Source: Phytohabitans suffuscus | GTDB lineage: Bacteria > Actinomycetota > Actinomycetes > Mycobacteriales > Micromonosporaceae | Direction: 5' to 3' | DNA length: 64,000 nt | Assembly: GCF_011764565.1 (NCBI RefSeq) | Contig: NZ_AP022871.1 | Location: 2,914,320-2,978,319 of the forward strand | Part shown: one piece after another, positions 26,474 to 36,936 of the stretch | Layout of the letters: each line of letters starts with the position of its first letter | How positions within the stretch are numbered: the stretch's first letter is position 1 | The notes under the pieces: model-generated | Database searches by the model: none | Told to the model about the DNA's origin: nothing | Seen by the model: the letters and a program-made list of their open reading frames with translations, nothing else | Made by a program: the position numbers and the translations under genes

Positions 26474-27388
26474 ATGCACATCGGAGAGCTCGCTCGGCGC
26501 ACCGGCCTGTCGGTGAAGACCGTCCGGTACTACTCCGACCTCGGGCTCGTCCCGGAGGCGGCGCGGACCAGGACCGGACACCGGCGGTACGACGCGGAGA
26601 GCGCGCTGCGCCTCGACTTCGTGCGCACGCTGCGCGAGCTCGGTCTCGACCTGGCCACCATCCGGCGGCTGCTCGACCAGGAGGCCGACCTGCGCAGTGT
26701 GGCGGCCCGCCACGCCGAAGCGATCGGGGCGCAGATCCGGGTGCTGCGCGTGCAGCGAGCGGTGCTGCGCGCGCTGGCCAAGCAGGAGCCGACGCCACAG
26801 GAGGTGGACAGGATGAACCGCATCGCGCGCGCCACGGCCGAGGAGCGGCGCCGCATCATCGCGGAGTTCTTCGACAGCGTGTTCGAGGGCATACCCGTGG
26901 ACCCCGAGTTCGAAGGGCGGATGCGCTCGGTGGCGCCCGAGCTGCCCGACGAGCCCACGGACGAGCAGGTCGACGCGTGGCTGGAGCTGCACGAGCTGGT
27001 CAGCGACCCGGACTTCAAGGCGCTGCTGCGGCGGATGAGCGAGGGGTCGTTCGGCGGCGACGCGGCGGCGCCGCCGGCCGTCGGGGCGCAGACCGCCGAG
27101 CTGATCGCGGAGAAGGCGGGCGCGGCGGTCACGGCCGGCGTCGACCCGGCCTCCCCGGCCGCCGCGCCGATCGTGGACGACCTGGTCGCGGCGATGGCGG
27201 CCGCGTCGGGGCGGACCGACCTGCCGGTGTACCGCCAGGAGGTGCTGACCGCGCTCGAGTCCGGGACCGACCCGCGCCCCGAGCGGTACTGGCAGCTCAT
27301 GGCGGTCATCAACGGCTGGCCGCCGATCCCGACCCAGACGCCGTTCTACGCCTGGCTGCGGGACGCCCTGCGGGTGACGGTGGCCTAG
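26474..27388 (+). CDS. MerR family transcriptional regulator
   Basis: The 304-residue product begins with a clear MerR DNA-binding domain (MHIGELARRTGLSVKTVRYY, YSDLGLVPEA, RRYDAESALRLDFVRTL) and a coiled-coil dimerisation helix. It has a long C-terminal part of about 190 residues (from ERRRIIAEFFDSVFEG to FYAWLRDALRVTVA), a possible ligand or antibiotic-sensing domain without cysteine metal-binding pattern. The start at 26474 is chosen because an earlier GTG at 26447 lies inside the operator. It should bind the dyad in its own promoter. Confidence 0.9.
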   Translation: MHIGELARRTGLSVKTVRYYSDLGLVPEAARTRTGHRRYDAESALRLDFVRTLRELGLDLATIRRLLDQEADLRSVAARHAEAIGAQIRVLRVQRAVLRALAKQEPTPQEVDRMNRIARATAEERRRIIAEFFDSVFEGIPVDPEFEGRMRSVAPELPDEPTDEQVDAWLELHELVSDPDFKALLRRMSEGSFGGDAAAPPAVGAQTAELIAEKAGAAVTAGVDPASPAAAPIVDDLVAAMAAASGRTDLPVYRQEVLTALESGTDPRPERYWQLMAVINGWPPIPTQTPFYAWLRDALRVTVA

Positions 27389-27439
27389 CAACCTCTTGCA
27401 GGCAGCGTAAGAACTTGCCGGTGCGCTAGCGTATTCGGC

Positions 27440-28468
27440 ATGGTGGCACGACTGTTCGAAATCGCCCAGCAGGCCGGGGTCAGCGAGGCCACCGTGTCCC
27501 GCGTGCTCAACGACCGGCCGGGCGTGTCGACCGAAACCCGCCAGGCGGTGCTGACCGCGCTGGACGTCCTCGGCTACGAGCGTCCCGCGCGGCTGCGCAA
27601 GCGCAGCGCCGGCCTGGTGGGCCTGGTCGTGCCCGAGCTGGACAACCCGATCTTCCCGGCGTTCGCCCAGATCATCGAGTCCAACCTGGCCCAGGGCGGC
27701 TACACGCCGGTGCTGTGCACGCAGACGCCGGGCGGGGTGACCGAGGACGAGTACGTGGAGATGCTGCTCGACCGCCAGGTCTCCGGCATCGTCTTCGTCT
27801 CCGGCCTGCACGCGGACACCACCGCCGACCACGAGCGCTACCACAAGCTGCTCGCCCGGCCGCTGCCGATCGTGCTGGTCAACGGGTACGTCGAGGGGGT
27901 CGACGCGCCGTTCGTCTCGTGCGACGACCGGGAGGCCGGCGAGCTCGGCGTGGCCCACCTGTTCGCGCTCGGCCACCGGCGGATCGGCCTGATCTCCGGC
28001 CCCAGCCGCTTCATGCCCGTACAGCGCAAGATCGCCGGGTACCGCGCGGCGATGAAGAAGCTCGCCGGCCTGGACGACGCGGCGGTCGACGAGCTGGTCT
28101 CGCTCTCGCTGTTCGGCGTGGAGGGCGGGCAGGCGGCCGCCGCCCGGCTCTTCGATCGCGGCGTGACCGGGATCGTCTGCGGCTCCGACCTCATGGCGCT
28201 CGGCGCGATCCGGGCCGCCCGCCAGCGCGGACTGTCCATCCCGGACGACGTGTCCGTGGTCGGCTACGACGACTCGCCGCTGATCGCGTTCACCGACCCG
28301 CCGCTGACAACCGTGCGGCAGCCGGTCGGCGCGATGGCCGTGGCGGCGGTGCGGGCGCTGATCGACGAGATCAACGGCCACGGCACGCACCGCTCCGAGT
28401 ACGTCTTCCGTCCCGAGCTGGTGGTCCGCTCCTCGACCGGCGCGACCGCGGTGCCGGCGCTCACCTAG
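27440..28468 (+). CDS. LacI family transcriptional regulator
   Basis: The 342-residue protein has a LacI helix-turn-helix and hinge (LFEIAQQAGVSEATVSRVLN, RPGVSTETRQAVL) and a periplasmic-binding-protein-like sugar domain (GLVGLVVPELDNPIFPAFAQ, VCGSDLMALGAIRAARQRGL, DVSVVGYDDSPLI). TAGCGT (27427-27432) lies seven bases before the ATG, suggesting a leaderless mRNA, and CTTGC-N7-GTAAG (27395-27411) is a candidate operator. No sugar operon is next to it, so its target is unknown. A MITE is inserted exactly at its stop codon: the TAG is part of the CTAG target. Confidence 0.93.
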   Translation: MVARLFEIAQQAGVSEATVSRVLNDRPGVSTETRQAVLTALDVLGYERPARLRKRSAGLVGLVVPELDNPIFPAFAQIIESNLAQGGYTPVLCTQTPGGVTEDEYVEMLLDRQVSGIVFVSGLHADTTADHERYHKLLARPLPIVLVNGYVEGVDAPFVSCDDREAGELGVAHLFALGHRRIGLISGPSRFMPVQRKIAGYRAAMKKLAGLDDAAVDELVSLSLFGVEGGQAAAARLFDRGVTGIVCGSDLMALGAIRAARQRGLSIPDDVSVVGYDDSPLIAFTDPPLTTVRQPVGAMAVAAVRALIDEINGHGTHRSEYVFRPELVVRSSTGATAVPALT

Positions 28469-28631
28469 GGCGTGTTTCATAAGGGTCGGTCGAGCCGAGG
28501 CGAGGTCGAGGCGGCGTCCGGTGGTGCCGGGCGGAAGGTCGCATACCGGTGTTGTATGTGGCCTTTCGTCCGGTGCCGCTGGTCGTCGTCTGGGCCCGCC
28601 GCAGGCCGGGCATGCCCTTATGAAACACGGC
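28469..28631. mobile_element. 163-bp MITE with 17-bp terminal inverted repeats and CTAG target duplication
   Basis: A non-coding element is bounded by GGCGTGTTTCATAAGGG on the left and its inverted copy on the right (16 of 17 match). It is flanked by CTAG at 28465-28468 and 28632-28635. The interior is itself an imperfect palindrome centred near 28548 (GCATAC and GTATGT arms), so the whole element can fold into one long hairpin. The ends and the CTAG target resemble IS5-family insertion sequences of actinobacteria, which would have to supply transposase. The left target copy includes the lacI stop codon, so the protein is unchanged. Confidence 0.8.
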
Positions 28632-28649
28632 CTAGATCGCCCAGCGGCA

Positions 28650-28684
28650 GTGGGCCGGCCCGCCGCTGAGGCGGGTCGGCCCAC
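28650..28684. terminator. Strong GC hairpin, probable terminator after lacI
   Basis: GTGGGCCGGCCCGCC pairs with GGCGGGTCGGCCCAC (one mismatch) around GCTGA. There is no T tract, as is common for actinobacterial terminators. It lies between the MITE and the convergent small acidic-protein gene, so it may serve both strands. A weaker hairpin-prone stretch follows to 28760. Confidence 0.55.
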
Positions 28685-28791
28685 TCGCGGGGAGGAAAGT
28701 GGCCCCCGGCGGCCCGTGATGGCCCGGGAGCCACCCACTTCCCAGCCGCCCGCCGGCGGGTAGCGCGACGAACGACCGGGCTGACCTTGTC

Positions 28792-29229
28792 CTACCCAGC
28801 CAGGCGGGCGGCTATGCGCGACATCCCGGCCCGCACGTCGTCCGGCGCCGGCGGCGGGGACGCCTCGACCATCTGCTCCGGGTCGACGGCGGCGCCGTCC
28901 AGGGCGAACTCGTCGTAGTCGCCGAAGTCGGCCGCGTCGTCGGCCGTGGCACGGTCGTCCTCGGCCGCCATCCGGGACGCCGCGATCTCGCCCTGTATCT
29001 CCTCCACGGTCACGTGCGGCAGCAGCGGCTCCACGACCGCCATCAGGTCCTCGTCCGCGACCACCGACTCGGCCAGCGCGAGCGCGTGCGGGCGCTCGTA
29101 CGGGCCGCAGACCACCGGCTCCCACTCCTCGTCGTCGCCGAGCGGGCCGAACGTCACGATCCACGGCAGATCAAGCGCCGGCGAGTCCTCCGGCAGCTCA
29201 AGCGTCACCAGTGCCCCCATTCCAGTCAT
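28792..29229 (-). CDS. Conserved small acidic protein coupled to the YihY gene
   Basis: A 145-residue soluble protein of unknown function. It reads ALVTLELPEDSPALDLPWIV, FGPLGDDEEWEPVVCGPY, then a helical segment (VTVEEIQGEIAASRMA) and an acidic stretch (ADDAADFGDYDEFALDGAAV), ending in DVRAGMSRIAARLAG. ATG 29229 overlaps the YihY stop (ATGA), so it is likely translated by coupling; ATG 29220 is an alternative. No membrane segment or catalytic motif is seen. Confidence 0.75.
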   Translation of the reverse strand: MTGMGALVTLELPEDSPALDLPWIVTFGPLGDDEEWEPVVCGPYERPHALALAESVVADEDLMAVVEPLLPHVTVEEIQGEIAASRMAAEDDRATADDAADFGDYDEFALDGAAVDPEQMVEASPPPAPDDVRAGMSRIAARLAG

Positions 29230-30176
29230 GATGAGGTGTCTGGCCGCCGCGGATCCTTGTTTTCGGACAAATTGGCCTCGGGTGGGTCGCCGGCGTCCCC
29301 TTCGGACGCGTCGCCTTCGGCGAGGTCGGTCACCTCGCCGTGCGTGCTCGTCGCGGCCAGCGCGGCGCCGAGCAGGAGCAGCTGGTTGAGCAGGTACAGG
29401 TAGAGCAGCAGGCCGACCGCGCCGGTGACCACCGTGTAGGCGGGGTTGCGGTCGACCCGGATCACGTACTCGCGGCCGGCGGTGTTGAGGATCGTGATGC
29501 CGATCGCGACCAGCAGCACGGACGGGTAGAGCCGTCGCAGCGGCATGCGCAGCCGCGGGATGACCACCAGCAGCGCGGCCGCCAGGACCATGTTGAACAC
29601 GACGGTCAGGCCCCAGCCGACGATCGTGAGTACGAGCGAGCCTTCCTGACCGACGAGCCACCGCAGGAAAGCCTTGATCGCGTCCGCGGCGGCCACCGAG
29701 ATCGCCAGCAGCGCGAACACCGCGACCAGCACGGCCATGTCGAAGACCCGCCGGACCACCAGGTTGCCGGGCTGCTGCGGCACGCCGTACAGCGCGCGCT
29801 GGGAGGAGCGGATCGCCTCCACCCAGCCGATCCCGGTGAACACCAGGGTCAGCAGGCCGACGACGCCGATCGTGCCGCTGCTCTCCTGGATCTGCTGCAA
29901 CTGCAGGAACGGCAGGTTCTGGTTGAGGAAGTCGTCGACCGCGCGGCGCAGCGGCTCGCTCCGGTTGAGCACGAAGCCGAACGCCCAGTAGGCCACCAGG
30001 CCGAGCGCGAAGACCGCGAAGAAGCCGTAGTAGGCGATCGCGGCGGCGAGCCGGCCGGCCAGCACCGCGCCGTAGCGGTCGAGGGCCCGGTAGAGGTGGT
30101 CGAACGCCCGGGAACGGCGGCGTGCCGCGTCCAGCCCTCCACTGATGCCCGATTCCAACCGAGCGACGATGTTCAC
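29226..30176 (-). CDS. YihY/BrkB family membrane protein
   Basis: The 316-residue protein has the YihY/virulence factor BrkB architecture: an N-terminal amphipathic region (FDHLYRALDRYGAVLAGRLA), six transmembrane helices (for example AIAYYGFFAVFALGLVAYWA and VVTGAVGLLLYLYLLNQLLL) and a hydrophilic acidic tail. The function is unknown; it is not a ribonuclease despite old BN annotations. It overlaps the following small acidic-protein gene and starts at ATG 30176. Confidence 0.9.
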   Translation of the reverse strand: MNIVARLESGISGGLDAARRRSRAFDHLYRALDRYGAVLAGRLAAAIAYYGFFAVFALGLVAYWAFGFVLNRSEPLRRAVDDFLNQNLPFLQLQQIQESSGTIGVVGLLTLVFTGIGWVEAIRSSQRALYGVPQQPGNLVVRRVFDMAVLVAVFALLAISVAAADAIKAFLRWLVGQEGSLVLTIVGWGLTVVFNMVLAAALLVVIPRLRMPLRRLYPSVLLVAIGITILNTAGREYVIRVDRNPAYTVVTGAVGLLLYLYLLNQLLLLGAALAATSTHGEVTDLAEGDASEGDAGDPPEANLSENKDPRRPDTSS

Positions 30177-30212
30177 GCCGACATCCTGACGGATGCGCGC
30201 CGGTCGCGCCCG

Positions 30213-30800
30213 TCAGCTGCCCAGGCGAAAGTCCCGGCGTGGCTGCCAGCGGGTCTCGCCGGTGTGCGAGAAGAGCGTGAACGCGTCCACTTGGAACAGT
30301 GCGGAGAAGCCGGCGAGGTCGTCGTACACCGCGTCGAGCGCCTCGGGTGAGACGTCCTGGGCGACCGTGACGTGCGGGTGGTACGGGAAGCGCGCCTCCC
30401 GCTTGAGGTCGCCGGACCTGCCGATCGCGGCGGCGAGCAGCTCGCACTCGCTGATCCCGGTCGCCACGACGACGAAGACCACCTCGGTGAGCGGCCGGAA
30501 CGTGCCGGTGCCGCGCAGGTGCAGGGAGAACGCCGGCTGCGCGGCCGCCACCGCGGCGAGGTGCTCCTCGATCGCGGGCAGCCGGTCGGGCTCGATCTCG
30601 GTCGGGCCTAGGAGGGTCAGGTGCGCGGGGACGTACGCGGCCTGCGGGTCACCCGCTTCGGCGCGGCGGCGGGTGAGGATGCTCCCCCACGGCTCGGGGA
30701 TGTCGATGGCCACGCCGATCCGCGTGACCTGTGCCGGCTCGCGCTCGCTCCGCTCGCGTGGGCCCCGCGGGTCGCCGGCCCGATCATCAGCGGCGGACAC
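30213..30800 (-). CDS. 2'-5' RNA ligase/LigT-like phosphoesterase
   Basis: A 2H phosphoesterase-superfamily protein of 195 residues. Both H-x-T/S-x catalytic motifs are visible, VPAHLTLLGP near residue 58 and YHPHVTVAQD near 145, with the usual spacing. Such enzymes act on 2',3'-cyclic or 2'-5' phosphodiesters. GTG 30800 is three bases after the trpS stop. The first 25 residues (including GDPRGPRERSEREPAQ) are low complexity, so the true start may be further in, around IGVAIDIPEPWG. It seems to be co-transcribed with trpS. Confidence 0.85.
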   Translation of the reverse strand: MSAADDRAGDPRGPRERSEREPAQVTRIGVAIDIPEPWGSILTRRRAEAGDPQAAYVPAHLTLLGPTEIEPDRLPAIEEHLAAVAAAQPAFSLHLRGTGTFRPLTEVVFVVVATGISECELLAAAIGRSGDLKREARFPYHPHVTVAQDVSPEALDAVYDDLAGFSALFQVDAFTLFSHTGETRWQPRRDFRLGS

Positions 30801-30803
30801 CTG

Positions 30804-31864
<1,061 letters not shown>

Positions 31865-31950
31865 GCGGGCCATTCTGACAGCAGCGGCCGGAACCACCGA
31901 AGCCGGCCACGGCTCGCATGTACCGAGATTCTCAGTGAAGGCGGTGGTCG

Positions 31951-32514
31951 GTGCCGGGACGGGACGCGCGGACCGCGGCGGAACAGGCGATGGGCGAGCT
32001 GTACCACGCCTGCTACCGCCGCCTGGTCGCGCAGGTCTACGCGTTCACCACCGATCTGACGGAGGCACAGGACGTGGTCCAGGAGGCATTCGCGCGGGCG
32101 TTGGCCCGGCCGCACGGGCTGACCGACGTCGACAACCCCGAGGCGTGGCTGCGGACCGTGGCGGTCAACGTGGTCCGCCGGCGGTGGCGGCGGCGCAAGC
32201 TGCTCGACACGATCCTGCTCCGCGACCGCCCGGTGGCCCGCACGGTCGAGCCGGCGCCCGGACCGGAGCGGGCCGACCTGCGCGACGCGCTCGCCGGCAT
32301 CCCCACCACGTACCGCGAGGTGATCGTGCTGCACTACTTCGCCGACCTGCCGGTCGAGGAGGTCGCGGCGGTGCTGGAGGTGCCCGTGGGCACGGTCAAG
32401 TCCCGCCTCTCGCGCGGCCGCGCCGCCCTCGCCGAGCGGCTCGGCGACTACCGCGACGAGGGGGTGCGGCGGGCGCCCGGCGGTGGAGCCTCGACGGAGG
32501 TGGCCCGTGCCTGA
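31951..32514 (+). CDS. ECF subfamily RNA polymerase sigma factor
   Basis: The 187-residue protein has sigma region 2 (YHACYRRLVAQVYAFTTDLT, AQDVVQEAFARALARP, AWLRTVAVNVVRRRWRR) and region 4 (IPTTYREVIVLHYFADLPVE, VLEVPVGTVKSRLSRGRAAL). ECF factors direct RNA polymerase to stress or envelope regulons and are usually held by an anti-sigma factor encoded next door. The next gene overlaps it by eight bases and encodes a single-pass membrane protein, the natural candidate partner. It starts at GTG 31951. Confidence 0.92.
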   Translation: MPGRDARTAAEQAMGELYHACYRRLVAQVYAFTTDLTEAQDVVQEAFARALARPHGLTDVDNPEAWLRTVAVNVVRRRWRRRKLLDTILLRDRPVARTVEPAPGPERADLRDALAGIPTTYREVIVLHYFADLPVEEVAAVLEVPVGTVKSRLSRGRAALAERLGDYRDEGVRRAPGGGASTEVARA

Positions 32515-33699
32515 GCTGGAGACCCGGTTGGCCCGGGAGCGCGAGGGCCTGCTCGACGCGATCGAGCAGCCGCCGCTGGAGCGGATCGGGGCGCGCGCGG
32601 CGGGCATCCGGCACCGCCGCCGGGCACGGCGGGCGGGTGCGGCGCTGGCGGTCGTGGCGGTCGCCGGCTTCGCTGTGCTGCGGCCGTGGAGCACCGACCA
32701 GGAGCCGCCGGGGGTCGCCGACCCCAGCCCGTCACCGGGTGTGGTCTACACCGACGCCGGCATCACGATCAACGGGCTGACCGGCGACGGCTACCTCGAC
32801 CCGCGGGCTGGATCACCGACGTCGAGTTCGCCGACCCCGACCACGGGTACGCGCTGGTCCAGTGCCGCGCCGGCGAGGACCCCTGCCCGCCGAGCCTGGC
32901 CCGCTCCAGCGACGGCGGGACCACCTGGGCGCTCGCCACGATGCCGCCCGCGCAGGGGCCCGGCCTCGACCTGACCGCGTTCGCGGACGGCCGGGTCGTC
33001 GTCGGCGGCTACGTCACCAGCGACGGCGGCCGCACCTGGCAGGCCACGTCCCGCCCCGACGCCCCGGCGACCTCGGTCGCGACGGGCCAGCTGCTGCGGC
33101 TGGGCGGCGGCGCGGTCGAGGTGTGGAGCTCCGTGTACGGCAACCGCGGCGAGCTGGTCCAGCAGCCGCCGGGCATGACCGTCGACTGGGTCGCCGGCGC
33201 CCCCTCGGCGACCGGGGCGTGGTGGGTCGGCGGCACACGGGACGGCCGGCCCGCGGTGGCGGTCACCCGCGACGGCGGGAGCAGCTGGCAGGTGCACCCG
33301 CTCGACGCGACCGGCCGGACCGCGCAGGTGTCGGTGCTGGGCGAGCACGTGTACGCCACGGTGCTCGGCGCCGACCGGGCGATCTCCGCGGTCTTCCTGT
33401 CGACCGACTCGGGCCAGACCTTCACGCGTACGACCTCGGGCCCGGTCGCCACCCCGGACGGGCTGGCCGGTGAGGCGGTGCCGCTGCTGGACGGGCGGTT
33501 GCTGGTCACCGGTACCGACGGGAAGTGGTACGTCAGCGCGGACGACGGGCGCACGTTCCACCAGGCGGACGGGACGCTCCCGCAGGTCGGGCCGATCTTC
33601 CGCACGCCCGCCGGCTACATCGTGCGCGACCTGTTCGGCTCGGGCTGGGCCGCCTTCTCCGCCGACGGCTCGACCTGGCGCAAGCTCCAGGTGAACTGA
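32507..33699 (+). CDS. Single-pass membrane protein with Asp-box repeats, candidate sigma partner, one frameshift
   Basis: The product is about 397 residues. A short basic cytoplasmic N-terminus (LERIGARAAGIRHRRRARRA) precedes one transmembrane helix (AGAALAVVAVAGFAVL) and a large external domain. That domain carries repeated Asp-box/BNR motifs: SSDGGTTW, TSDGGRTW, TRDGGSSW, STDSGQTF, SADDGRTF and a degenerate SADGSTW, indicating a beta-propeller as in YCF48 or sialidase-like proteins. It starts at GTG 32507 (GGAGG upstream), overlapping the sigma gene. The frame breaks near 32801-32807, one missing base. No zinc anti-sigma motif is present, so control of the sigma factor is inferred only from the pairing. 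Confidence 0.8.
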
Positions 33700-33703
33700 G
33701 GGG

Positions 33704-34702
33704 CTAGGCGTTCTCCCTGATCGTCACCTCGACCGGGACGCGGGCGGCCGGCAGCGGCGCGGCGGCGGGCGGGGAGTGGGCGGCGATGCCCACCCGGGCC
33801 ACGCGGCGGCCGTCCAGCTCCAGCACGCGCAGGCGCCAGGCGGCCGGCTGGCCGTCGTCGTCTTCGGGCACCAGCGCGGTCACCTCGTCGCCCACCCGCG
33901 GGAGCCGGCCCAGCCGCGCCATCACGAAGCCGCCCACCGTCTCGTACGGGCCGCTGGGCAACGCGAAGCCGGCGCGCTCGGCGAAGTCGGCGAGGTTGAT
34001 CCGGCCGTCCACCTCGGCGCTCGTGGGGGCGGGGTCGGGCGCGGCGTCGTACTCGTCGTGGATCTCGCCGACCAGCTCCTCGATGAGGTCTTCGAGGGTG
34101 ACGATGCCGGCCGTCCCGCCGTACTCGTCGACGACGACCGCCAGGTGGTGCCGCTCGCGGCGCATCTCGGAGAGGGCGGCGAGCACGTGCTTGCTGCCGG
34201 GCAGCCGCTTGACCTCGCGGGTCAGCTCGCGGATCGTGCCCCGCCCGTCGCCCGGCGGCCGGATCAGCAGGTCACGCAGGTGGACGAAGCCCACGATGTC
34301 GTCGTGTGTGCCGTCGATTACGGGGTAACGCGTGTGTGTCTCCGCCCGTACCATCTGGGCCGCCTCGTCCAGGGTGAGCCCGGCGTCGAGAAAGGTAACG
34401 TCGGTGCGCGGCATCATCACCTCGCGGACCAGGCTGGCGCCGGCGGTGAGCACCTCGTCGATGATCCGGCGTTCCACCGGATCGAGGAGCGTGTTCGCCG
34501 CGACCAGGTCGCGCAGCTCGGCCTCGCTGATCCGCTCGCGGCCCGCGGTGCGGTCGGCGCCGAGCACTCCGGCGACCGCGTCGGCCAGCCGGATCACGAT
34601 CCGGGCGGCGGCTCGCCTGACCGGACCGGGCTCTCGTCGGGAACGCCCCGACGTCTTGGTATGTCGTCGGGGCCCGGCGTTTCCGCCGCCCGTCTCCTGC
34701 AT
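33704..34702 (-). CDS. CBS-domain protein of the CorC/HlyC family, without DUF21 membrane domain
   Basis: This 332-residue soluble protein has a tandem CBS pair (VREVMMPRTDVTFLDAGLTL, RYPVIDGTHDDIVGFVHLRD, HLAVVVDEYGGTAGIVTLED) and the C-terminal CorC_HlyC domain (VDGRINLADFAERAGFALPS, ETVGGFVMARLGRLPRVGDE). It lacks the N-terminal DUF21 helices of many actinobacterial members and so resembles the soluble E. coli CorC, linked to magnesium/cobalt efflux and adenosine nucleotide binding. It starts at ATG 34702 and is divergent from galE. The role here is not known. Confidence 0.9.
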   Translation of the reverse strand: MQETGGGNAGPRRHTKTSGRSRREPGPVRRAAARIVIRLADAVAGVLGADRTAGRERISEAELRDLVAANTLLDPVERRIIDEVLTAGASLVREVMMPRTDVTFLDAGLTLDEAAQMVRAETHTRYPVIDGTHDDIVGFVHLRDLLIRPPGDGRGTIRELTREVKRLPGSKHVLAALSEMRRERHHLAVVVDEYGGTAGIVTLEDLIEELVGEIHDEYDAAPDPAPTSAEVDGRINLADFAERAGFALPSGPYETVGGFVMARLGRLPRVGDEVTALVPEDDDGQPAAWRLRVLELDGRRVARVGIAAHSPPAAAPLPAARVPVEVTIRENA

Positions 34703-34843
34703 GGGGAAATGGTAGACAGGCGCCGGGGTATGTGCTTTCCCGACCAGTGTTCGAACTTGTTTACTCTTGCTCGAATCTGGTGGAATAGTGGAGGCCGTAG
34801 CCTTGCCCACGCACCGCACCTTCCGAGGAGAGAGGCCACCTTC

Positions 34844-35838
34844 GTGAAACTGCTCGTCACCGGCGGCGCCGGATACGTCGGCAGCGTCGTCAGCCGGATG
34901 CTCCTCGACGCCGGCCACGAGGTGGTCGTGCTCGACGACCTTCGCACGGGCCACGCGGTGGCGGTCGCGCCGGAGGCCACGTTCGTGCGGGCGTCGATCC
35001 ACGACGCGGCGCGGGTGCTCACCCGGGAGGCCGGCTTCGACGGGGTGCTCCACTTCGCCGGGCTGATCGCGGCCGGCGAGTCGATGGCCAAGCCCGAGCT
35101 GTACTGGGACGCCAACGTGACCGGCTCGCTCGCCCTGCTCGACGCGGTGCGCGCGGCCGGGGTGCGGCGGTTCGTCTTCTCCTCCACCGCCGCCGTGTAC
35201 GGCAACCCGACGGAGCTGCCGATCCGGGAGACGGCGGTCAAGCACCCCACGAGCACGTACGGGTCGACGAAGCTGGCGTTCGACCTGGCGCTCACCTCGG
35301 AGGCGTTCGCCCACGAGCTGGCCGCGGTGTCGCTGCGCTACTTCAACGTCGCCGGCGCCTACCTGCGCCGCGAGCGCGATGAGCAGAGCCCCGGTGTGTC
35401 GATCGGTGAGCGGCACGACCCGGAGACCCACCTGATCCCGATCGCGCTGCGGGTCGCCGCCGGCAAGCGCGACAAGCTCCAGCTCTTCGGCGACGACTAC
35501 CCCACCGACGACGGCACCTGCGTGCGCGACTACATCCACGTCGAAGACCTGGCCCGCGCCCACCTGCTCGCGCTGGAGGCGGCCACGCCCGGCGAGCACA
35601 GGATCTACAACCTGGGCAACGGCGCCGGCTTCTCCAACCGCCAGGTGGTCGAGGTGGTCCGCGAGGTCACCGGCCACCCGCTCCCGGTCGAGATCGCCCC
35701 CGCCGCTCCGGCGACCCGGCCGCGCTGGTGGCCTCGTCCGAGCTGGCCCGGCAGGACCTCGGCTGGACCCCGCGAAAGCCGACGCTGCACGACATGGTCG
35801 CCGACGCGTGGGCGTTCTACCGCGAGCACGTGTCGTGA
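34844..35838 (+). CDS. galE: UDP-glucose 4-epimerase, one frameshift
   Basis: GalE interconverts UDP-glucose and UDP-galactose with bound NAD. The GTG start at 34844 lies behind GAGGAGAGAGG. Seen are the Rossmann motif [37 protein letters not shown] sequence with the catalytic [17 protein letters not shown], and [20 protein letters not shown]. Near the end the frame breaks in the C5 run at 35697-35701 (one missing base), after which [20 protein letters not shown] continues to a TGA at 35838; repaired length is about 331 residues. galK overlaps the stop, giving a Leloir-pathway pair. Confidence 0.92.
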
Positions 35839-36936
35839 AGCAGTTCGTCACGGTCTACGGCGCCGAGCCCGACGGCGTGTGGGCGGCCCCGGGCGGGTCA
35901 ACCTGATCGGCGAGCACACCGACTACAACGACGGCTTCGTGCTCCCCTTCGCCCTGCCGCAACGCACCCTGGTCGCGGCGTCCCGCGTGGACACTCCTAC
36001 GTGGACGGTCTGGTCCGAGCAGGCGGACGAGCAGATCACGTTCGACCTGTCCGAGCGGGTCCCGGGCTGGGGGGCGTACGTCGCGGGCGTGGTCTGGGTC
36101 CTGCGCGAGGCCGGCTTCGACGTGCCCGGCGCGCGCATGGCGGTCACCTCGGACGTGCCGCTGGGCGCCGGCCTGTCGTCGTCGGCCGCGCTGGAGTCCT
36201 CGGTGCTCACCGCCCTCGCCGACCTGGGCGGCCTCGACCTGCCGGTGGACGAGCGGCCGCGGCTGGCCCAGCGCGCGGAGAACGACTACGCCGGCATGCC
36301 CTGCGGCATCATGGACCAGTCCGCGGCGATCCGCTGCCGCGAGGGCCACGCGCTCTTCCTCGACTGCCGCACGCTCGACGTGGAGCACATCCCGTTCGAC
36401 GTCGCGGCGGCCGGGCTCGCGGTGCTGGTCGTCGACACGAAGGCGCCGCACCGCCACGTCACCGGTGAGTACGCGGCACGCCGCACCGCCTGCGAAGAGG
36501 CCGCCCGCCTCCTGGGCCTGCCCGCCCTGCGCGACGCCACGCTCGAGTCGCTGTCCACACTGGACTCTCCGGAGCTGCGGCGGCGGGCCCGGCACGTGAT
36601 CACCGAAGACCAGCGGGTCCTCGACACGGTCGCCCTGCTGCGCGGCGGCCGGGTGCGCGAGATAGGCCCCCTGATGACCGCCTCGCACGCCTCGATGCGC
36701 GACGACTTCGAGATCACCGTCCCGAGGTCGACACCGCGGTCGAGGCGGCCCTGTCGGCCGGTGCCCACGGCGCCCGCATGACCGGCGGCGGCTTCGGTGG
36801 CTGCGTGCTCGCGCTGGTGGACGCCGGCGAGACGGACCGGGTCGCGGCGGCGGTCGCGTCCGCCTTCGCCCAGCGCGGCTTCTCGCCACCCGAGCCCTTC
36901 GTCGCGGTGCCCGGCCCCGGCGCCCTCCGCCTGTGA
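35835..36936 (+). CDS. galK: Galactokinase, two frameshifts
   Basis: GalK phosphorylates galactose to galactose-1-phosphate. GTG 35835 overlaps the galE stop (GTGA) and reads [19 protein letters not shown]. It then breaks at 35887-35897 and continues [20 protein letters not shown] (galactokinase signature), [19 protein letters not shown] (GHMP motif) and [17 protein letters not shown] second break at CCC 36721-36723 leads to [20 protein letters not shown] and a stop at 36936. Each break equals one missing base; repaired length is about 368 residues. No galT is seen in the window. Confidence 0.92.
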
